A stretch of 37,348 nt of DNA, taken from Saccoglossus kowalevskii (Eukaryota; Hemichordata; Enteropneusta; Harrimaniidae). Shown piece after piece: positions 32,201-37,348 of the stretch. How positions within the stretch are numbered: position 1 is the first letter of the stretch; every line of letters starts with the position of its first letter. The DNA lies in NCBI RefSeq assembly GCF_000003605.2, contig NW_003156234.1:694667-732014 (forward strand), written 5' to 3'. The position numbers and the translations under genes are program-made. Below the pieces are notes generated by a model. That model ran no database searches, was not told where the DNA came from, and saw nothing but the letters and a program-made list of their open reading frames with translations.

Positions 32201-35200
32201 TCTTTCCACGATATAAACCCACATAATTTTTTCAAAAAATGTAGCTGATGGAAAATTGTATCCATTTGGTCCAAAATTATAAAAAAAATAAATATAAAAA
32301 TGGTGAACAATTTATAAAATGTTGTGGAAAAATTGAAAAATTGTGGCTTTCATTGGGTTGAGGTGTTGGTATGGAAACTTGCATGCTTGATAACTAGAAG
32401 TACATGTACCGGTAATCTGCATGTAATTCGCCATGTCTGCAAAATCAACTGATGGATTTTACCAAACATGCCAGCGAGGGCTTCCAGCTGAAATGTTGGC
32501 TTCGCCTGACTTTAATACAAGACATTACACATTTTTCTAACTGAAATTTTCAGACAAATTTTGTCTAAATATGTTTTTTTTTTAAATTTAATGTGAGACA
32601 GAATTTGATTTTGATAAAAATATTTTTTTTTTAAAAATGTAAAATATTTAAACTGAAACAATTCAGTTTAACCCTTTGTGGACACTATAATTTTTCCATC
32701 TGTAATTTCTTTATTAATTTTTGACCAAGTGAACACAATTCCTCTTTGTTTCAGGTCTTGATGAATTTTTTTTTTCAATCTGGAAAAAATTATTTGGATT
32801 TATTTTGTTAACGATGACAAAAGTTAAAGTAGGCCTTTGAAGTGTTTAGATACATATACACGTATAAGCTAAAATAGCGATAAGATGCAAGGGTTGAGTT
32901 CAAACTCTATTATCATAAAAATACCCTGATTTTGTAGTACTGTGGAATACTTTATTTTCGCTGGAATTAATTTTTGCTGAAAAGGCTTTTTGGGTGTTTT
33001 GCTTGGAATTTATTTTCACTGATTTTTGATGAGTTTAATGTGAAATATAGGGAAAAAAGTATATTCGCTGGATTTTATTTTCACGGAATCAACCCTTCAG
33101 CGAAAATAAATTCTAAGCGAAAATAAATTATTCTACAGTAACCTGAATTTGTATGCTTCAATACATGTATAAATTGATGGTTCACACAGCATGTAACAAT
33201 CCTTGCCATTCAAGCTTATACAGTGTATGATCTAACTTAACATAAATAACAAAAGAAATCGGTCTTGTACATGTACAATGTAGCTATAATCCTTGTTTAA
33301 GTGCTCCTACCTGTATGCCAGTCTAACACTGCCAATGTCTCAGAGTCAAACCATGTGTTGTAGGAATGTCATTGATGCTTTAGCTGTCTGAATGCCAGAA
33401 CCATGATAGCCATTCTACATTTAGACTAGGTCTAAATGAGAAGCCCATCTCCAATAGAAGTGCATGTACAACTGTATGTACAAAAAATTGTATTTGTTTT
33501 GTACTGAATCATTGAAATATTACTTATTTGTACCGTAGAAACACCTCTGTAATTTATACACGTATGTACAAAATGTACAAGTGTGTATGCTACTGAGAGA
33601 AATATGGTATTCATTTTTTTTTATTTCTGGATTCGGTCAATAAAGGCAATAGAAGATGTTTGCTTATTCATTTGTTTTTTTTGCTTACAATTTTTTTTAT
33701 TTATTCACAGATATCAAGCGATACATCAAGAGATGACAGTCTAAATGTTTCATCTCCATCAAATCCTGTACCAGAGAGGTATGTTAACTGATAACATAAC
33801 TGGGACCGATCCCATTTTTACATTCATAATACTTCATGCTGCTTACAAGTGTTTTCTTTTGCAATCTGATACAAGATGCCTAACTGACAGCCATCTTTGT
33901 TTTTCCCAAAATAAAACATTTCTACTAAAATGATTCTGAAATCTCAGGCGTGAATGCAGATTTGACAGAACCTTTTTTGCCACCTGCACTGCACCACCTG
34001 ATTGCATGTGCCCAACTAATACATGCAATCTTACAATGAAAAGTATGGATACTATGCCGCGTCATTCTTTTTTAGCTCCCTAGCCTTGATTAAACTAGAT
34101 GCTGCTTCAAATATTGGACTCAGATTTTAGAAACTGTTAGTTTTTAAATATACACAATAAAAATGAAATTTGACATATCTGTATCAAACGGGTACAGGTA
34201 TATAGTGCATTGTGGGACAGTTTATGTAAAATGTGCCTGGATTACAAATGGTAAAAATGTGTTCAATTGGATGCAAACTGTCAATCAATCATTTGCGTCA
34301 AATGTAATTATGATTGGGTGTATACTGAATGTAATTGTAGTAATTATTGAACAACCAGTAATTATATTTTGTCCATGGCTATATTATTGAGTTCAATTCA
34401 CATGTCTGCTGTGATATTTACTGGTATCTAAAAAACATATTTTTACCTGCATTGTAACAATTTGTTTCAGGACCATTATTGTGTATAGCTAATTTTTACA
34501 GTTGAATTATTGTCATAACTTTCGATTGAGATCCTATAAAGCAGGGGTTTTTTTTAATTTCTCAGGCCAATGTCTTCGACTGAAAGCTTGCGGCAGATCT
34601 CAAGACAATTGAATGGTCTCATGTCTGAGGTATGTTGAATGCCATTAAACCATGTGGGCAGTTTGTAAGATTTCAAGCCATTTAGCCCCTAATAATAATA
34701 ATAATAAAAATAAAATTTTTCTTGCTTAAATTAGAATTAATAATTCCAGTCAACATTTTCATTTGGGTGGTGGACTAAAAGTAAGGGTTATTAAGCATGT
34801 TGGATAAATCGTGAAGACAAAGAAATTGTATTTTTTTTTCTCTCTAGTACATGTATAAGTGTGTATAATAATAATAATACTAATTTTGTGTAAATAATCA
34901 CTAATATGTCATAGTGACATAGTGTTGTACATTGTATAAAATTATTTATCGATAATAGAATATTTTATGTTCTGTGGTTAATATGGAAAATTACATTCCT
35001 TGTTGCTCGTTTTAGAAGTACATTTCCAATGCATGTATGCCTGAACAATATTTGCTTTGGTTTTCTTGTATTAGAAGTACCTTTGTACTGATTATTGTTG
35101 TACTACATGTAGCTATTAGGATGTTTATAATGTGCACATGTTTTTCTAATGGAGGAAGGTGCATGCATTCAGTGGGTAATAAGGTGGTCAGAAGTTGATT

Positions 35201-35858
35201 CCGCATTGGTGTGGAATAAGGAATACAAATTAGTTTGGGAACACCATCTGTAATTACACAAGTCACTAGTACAATATATTTAGATTACCGGTATACACTG
35301 CTAAGGAGAGATAAGTTTGTGCAATGTAGAGTTCTTGATAAATTGTTAGAATTATAATTTATTATTGGTGAAATATGCATCAAACTATGCATTCCTGTTC
35401 TACACTAATGCTGCTGATTCATCTAGTGACTACGAAAGGGTGTACCCTTGCCTAATTTTAGACCACTCTGAATCCTGATGGTATAACACATTTGAACAAT
35501 ATATCTCATACTATCTGAATCGCCATATAAAATTAATTAATTTGTTGAAATTATCATTAACACACACAGTTTGTGGAAGTGGATTCTCAATATATTGAGA
35601 ATCAATATATAATAATTTAATACTTTTGAGAACAATTTCAGACCCCTTCACTATGCCCAAAACCACTGCAATGTTTGGACCTACTTTGATGATGTAAATG
35701 TGCACCAGAAAGGGCGAGAGTTGGTGATGGCACAATTCCATGTCATGCATGTAAGGTTACCTTAGTCTTGGGTGTTCCCTCCTTCCCTACAGGCATCATT
35801 CTTGAATAGCATGGATGATCCAGTTATTGATGAGGATGCTGGTATCAGGGAGCTTGAG
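29214..35858 (+). CDS. GOLGA2: GOLGA2/GM130 golgin, N-terminal part (five exons, 3'-partial)
   Basis: Coding exons at 29214-29261, 31326-31529, 33711-33778, 34566-34629 and 35793-35858 join in frame (phases 0, 0, 2, 0) for 150 residues and continue past the right edge. GM130 is the cis-Golgi coiled-coil tether that binds p115 through its N-terminus and GRASP65 through its C-terminus. Identity rests on the N-terminal RQEKLAAARKKLKQFQQQK block, a basic cluster KTKKNKSNSKKN (residues about 45-56), and the exon-4 motif STESLRQISRQLNGLMSE, which is characteristic of the golgin-A family. An NSP motif with Ser33 just before the basic cluster corresponds in place to the mitotic CDK1 site of vertebrate GM130. 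The long coiled coil and C-terminus are outside the window. Confidence 0.9.
29901..29947. repeat. Perfect hairpin between 9-bp direct repeats
   Basis: AGACCTTAGA, five bases GATTT, then TCTAAGGTCT form a perfect 10-bp stem at 29911-29935. GTTAAATCA flanks it at 29901-29909 and 29939-29947. The arrangement looks like a tiny insertion with target duplication, but no family is known to me. Confidence 0.75.
31107..31283. mobile_element. Family-B MITE in GOLGA2 intron 1
   Basis: Left part TACTATAAAAGCATTTATTT with TCACTGGTATTTAATTTTAC; right part AAAATAGCAAAACTAAACCA. It is inverted-repeat in layout and partly decayed. It ends about 40 bp upstream of the exon 2 acceptor. Confidence 0.6.
31326..31529 (+). 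CDS. GOLGA2: GOLGA2 coding exon 2
   Basis: Acceptor CCTAG/CTGAAGCAG and donor CCACCC/GTAAGA. It encodes residues 17-84 (204 bp, phase 0 at both ends). It carries the LKQFQQQK continuation of the p115-binding region, the NSP site at Ser33, the Lys/Asn basic cluster and a Ser/Thr-rich tail (SPETTTSATTN) that resembles the ETTTSGG segment of vertebrate GM130. Confidence 0.9.
31530..33710 (+). other. GOLGA2 intron 2
   Basis: GT-AG intron of 2,181 bp with acceptor TTTATTCACAG. It contains the family-A MITE at 32938-33140. At 32166-32357 and 32668-32740 are TTAACCC(A/T)TTG-type words that resemble ends of another dispersed repeat; the boundaries are not clear. No extra exon is seen. Confidence 0.8.
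32938..33140 (+). mobile_element. Family-A palindromic MITE, copy 7
   Basis: Left end TACTGTGGAATACTTTATTT and right end ATTATTCTACAGTA, with GGCTTTTTGGGTGTTTTGCT inside. It is close in sequence to copy 6 in MEGF9 intron 1. Confidence 0.88.
33711..33778 (+). CDS. GOLGA2: GOLGA2 coding exon 3
   Basis: Acceptor TTATTCACAG/ATATCAAGC and donor CCAGAGAG/GTATGT. It encodes ISSDTSRDDSLNVSSPSNPV and PE plus two bases of a split Arg codon. It is Ser-rich linker with low conservation, so assignment rests on splice sites and phase. Confidence 0.82.
33779..34565 (+). other. GOLGA2 intron 3
   Basis: GT-AG intron of 787 bp with acceptor TTTTAATTTCTCAG. The open frames at 33745-33933 and 34163-34390 have no domain. 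No repeat element is recognised. Confidence 0.8.
34566..34629 (+). CDS. GOLGA2: GOLGA2 coding exon 4 (TESLRQ motif)
   Basis: Acceptor TTTCTCAG/GCCAATG and donor TCTGAG/GTATGTT. It encodes residues 107-128, RPMSSTESLRQISRQLNGLM and SE. STESLRQ(I/L)S.QLNGL is the strongest family signature in the fragment. Confidence 0.92.
34630..35792 (+). other. GOLGA2 intron 4
   Basis: GT-AG intron of 1,163 bp with acceptor CCTTCCCTACAG. It contains short AAT runs near 34690 and 34866 and a 22-bp perfect palindrome at 35582-35603. The minus-strand open frames at 35012-35266 and 35511-35750 have no domain. Confidence 0.8.
35582..35603. repeat. 22-bp perfect palindrome
   Basis: GATTCTCAATA followed by its exact reverse complement TATTGAGAATC, with no spacer. 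It is in GOLGA2 intron 4. Confidence 0.9.
35793..35858 (+). CDS. GOLGA2: GOLGA2 coding exon 5
   Basis: Acceptor TTCCCTACAG/GCATCATT and donor CTTGAG/GTATGTGG. It encodes residues 129-150, ASFLNSMDDPVIDEDAGIRE and LE, phase 0 at both ends. The terminal RELE matches the point where vertebrate GM130 enters its coiled coil (LKDLE then SRYQ), so exon 6 should begin with that coiled-coil segment beyond or late in the window. Confidence 0.82.
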
Positions 35859-35894
35859 GTATGTGGTAAAGCTTTGTATTTAGACCAATTAAAA

Positions 35895-36095
35895 TACATA
35901 AAAATCCTTTATTTTAGTTGGAAGTAATTTCGCTGAAAGGACTTTTTGGGTATTTTGTATGGAATTTATTTTCACGAGTTGAGATGAGTTGAATGTAAAA
36001 TATAGGAAAAAAGGTATATTCACTAGATTTTATTTTCCCTGAATCATTCCTTCAGCGAAAATTAATTTTAAGCAAAAATAAAGTATTGTACAGTA
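35895..36095 (+). mobile_element. Family-A palindromic MITE, copy 8
   Basis: The left end is decayed (TACATAAAAATCCTTTATTT); the right end AAATAAAGTATTGTACAGTA is intact. Inside are GGACTTTTTGGGTATTTTGT and GAGTTGAATGTAAAATATAG. It lies 36 bp after exon 5. Confidence 0.8.
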
Positions 36096-36394
36096 GTGTG
36101 TTTTTGATAATACTGGCAACAAAGTGGGGGTAATAAGTTGGTAGGTATAACTTTTATTTTGTAATATTTTTTTATTTTACTCAGTCTTGCAATTGTTGTC
36201 AACATACGGTTAGATAGGAGCAGTTTGCAAATGAAATGTTCATAAATACATGATGTGTTAGTACAGGCTGTAATTTTTTTGTATGAAGAATTTGTCTAAC
36301 ATGTTGCTAGAAACAGGAAGTGAACATCCTCCAGTAGTGACTTTTTAGATTTAGTCATGAAATTAGACAAGGTTGAGTCACCGGAAACACACTA

Positions 36395-36620
36395 CATGTA
36401 TATATTAATTTGCATAAATTAGGCAATTTTGTTATTTCATTATCTTTTCAGATTTAAAAAAAATGTATGCATAGGTAATTTGGGGTACTATACCCCAGAA
36501 GTATGTGCATATTAATTACCTAATTTACATAAACTAGGCAATTTTCTGACATCTCAATAACTAATTAACAGATTTAAATAAACTTGGTACATACTGTAGG
36601 TTGTCTGGGATATCCCACAG
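36395..36620. repeat. Dispersed repeat, two diverged copies with hairpins
   Basis: ATTAATTTGCATAAATTAGG (from 36404) recurs in diverged form at 36510-36545, and in reverse complement at about 21060-21095 in MEGF9 intron 1. Between and after are TGGGGTA-CTA-TACCCCA (36481-36497) and the perfect palindrome TGGGATATCCCA (36606-36617). The family is unknown. Confidence 0.45.
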
Positions 36621-37020
36621 ACTGTGACCCACTCATGTACAATCAAATGGAAATCTACTGCTATATATTTTTGGAGGATTATGAACCTCAACTCTGTGCG
36701 AACCAGACTGTTTTTATATTGTGCATCTCAAAATAGCTGTATAGCAAACAGGTTCTTGTTGAAAAGGCTGATTCTAAATTTGTAATACAATTCACGCCTC
36801 CAATACTCTTCAATTTAAATTTCAATGCCCCCATTACCCTCAGTACATGGAAGTTCTTTCTAAGCTTTCTTGTTTCTTTGTTATTAGGTACAAAATGATC
36901 ATAATTTCTGCATTAACAGGTGGTATTATTCAAAACATTTCAAAAAATAGCAAAACATTTATGCAAAAATTAGTTATTGCAGTATAACTCTGCTTTGTCT
37001 CTAATAATGCACTAACCATT

Positions 37021-37348
37021 ACCCCAGACCATTCGTCCCGGTGTTATCGCTATCGCCACACGAGACTCCAGCTTGTCTCCTATACAATTTTCCTTCCGCC
37101 CACTTAATTTTAATATTCATATGACCTTTGCACTGACATCGATAGCCAATCGCATTCGACCGCGGACGTCACTCTAAATAAACAACTGAATAAATTAATA
37201 TACCATATTTGGAAGATAGCGGGTAAATTCAACGTTGTTGGTGTGTTGCTTCGGGTTCCGAAGTCGCACGAAACGAGTTCATGTTCCGTTATCTTTCGCA
37301 AGTAAATAGGTCGATATGTATTAAACATGGCATTTGTTTCTTGTTTTA
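37021..37348. promoter_or_regulatory. CpG-dense promoter-like patch at right edge
   Basis: CG dinucleotides are clearly denser than in surrounding intron sequence. On the minus strand there is a CCAAT-type GATTGGCTATCG, on the plus strand GCCAAT at 37145-37150, and GGACGTCAC (CRE-like) at 37164-37172. An ATG in good context (AACATGG) at 37327 opens a plus-strand frame that runs to the edge. It could be an alternative GOLGA2 promoter, a nested gene start or the 5' end of a mobile element; the sequence does not decide. Confidence 0.35.

Larger units (their letters stand above)
35859..37348 (+). other. GOLGA2 intron 5 (partial)
   Basis: It starts with donor GTATGTGG and has no acceptor followed by coiled-coil coding sequence before the window ends. 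It contains a family-A MITE (35895-36095), dispersed repeat copies with short hairpins (36395-36620), and a CpG-dense patch from about 37021 to the edge. Confidence 0.7.

Overview
This is a stretch of an animal nuclear genome, AT-rich and intron-heavy. It carries two recognisable protein-coding genes and no prokaryotic, viral or plasmid organisation. The gene content (a laminin-EGF membrane protein of the MEGF9 type and a GM130/GOLGA2 golgin), long introns full of small palindromic transposons, many minisatellites, and frequent use of the words TACATGTA and ACCGGTA suggest an invertebrate, probably a marine lophotrochozoan or invertebrate deuterostome. The taxon is inference; the sequence alone does not fix it.

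Layout. Positions 1-6784 hold no recognisable coding sequence. They contain four tandem-repeat arrays: a 41-bp/204-bp higher-order satellite at 1-843, a 36-bp array at 1856-2052, a 57-bp array at 2725-3215 and a 25-bp array at 5287-5890. The last part is probably MEGF9 3' UTR or downstream flank. Positions 6785-27791 on the minus strand form a complete MEGF9-like gene of six coding exons, joined in phase by GT-AG introns, encoding 387 residues: signal peptide, five laminin-type EGF modules, one transmembrane helix and a short conserved tail. Its first intron is about 17 kb and holds most of the transposon remnants and a 50-N assembly gap. Positions 27792-29213 are a short head-to-head intergenic region with promoter-like motifs (CRE, ETS) and an (AAT)(AAC)(AAT) microsatellite. 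Positions 29214-35858 on the plus strand hold the first five coding exons (150 residues) of GOLGA2; the gene runs off the right edge.

How the genes relate. MEGF9 encodes a secretory-pathway membrane glycoprotein and GOLGA2 encodes the cis-Golgi tether GM130. They are divergently transcribed from one compact region. In human both genes lie on chromosome 9q, so their adjacency here may preserve an old linkage. No functional link is shown by the sequence.

Mobile DNA. Eight copies of a roughly 200-215 bp palindromic MITE (family A), several copies of a related family (B), a nested 24-bp-TIR element at 16069-16461, a GC-richer TIR element at 17543-17713 and two or three retroelement 3'-end-like fragments explain much of the intron sequence. 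The least expected signals are a five-run G-quadruplex motif placed 11 nt after the MEGF9 stop codon, CArG boxes repeated every 36 bp in one minisatellite, two MITE families abutting on a shared TA, and a CpG-dense promoter-like patch at the right edge. I see no evidence of a wholly new biological system.
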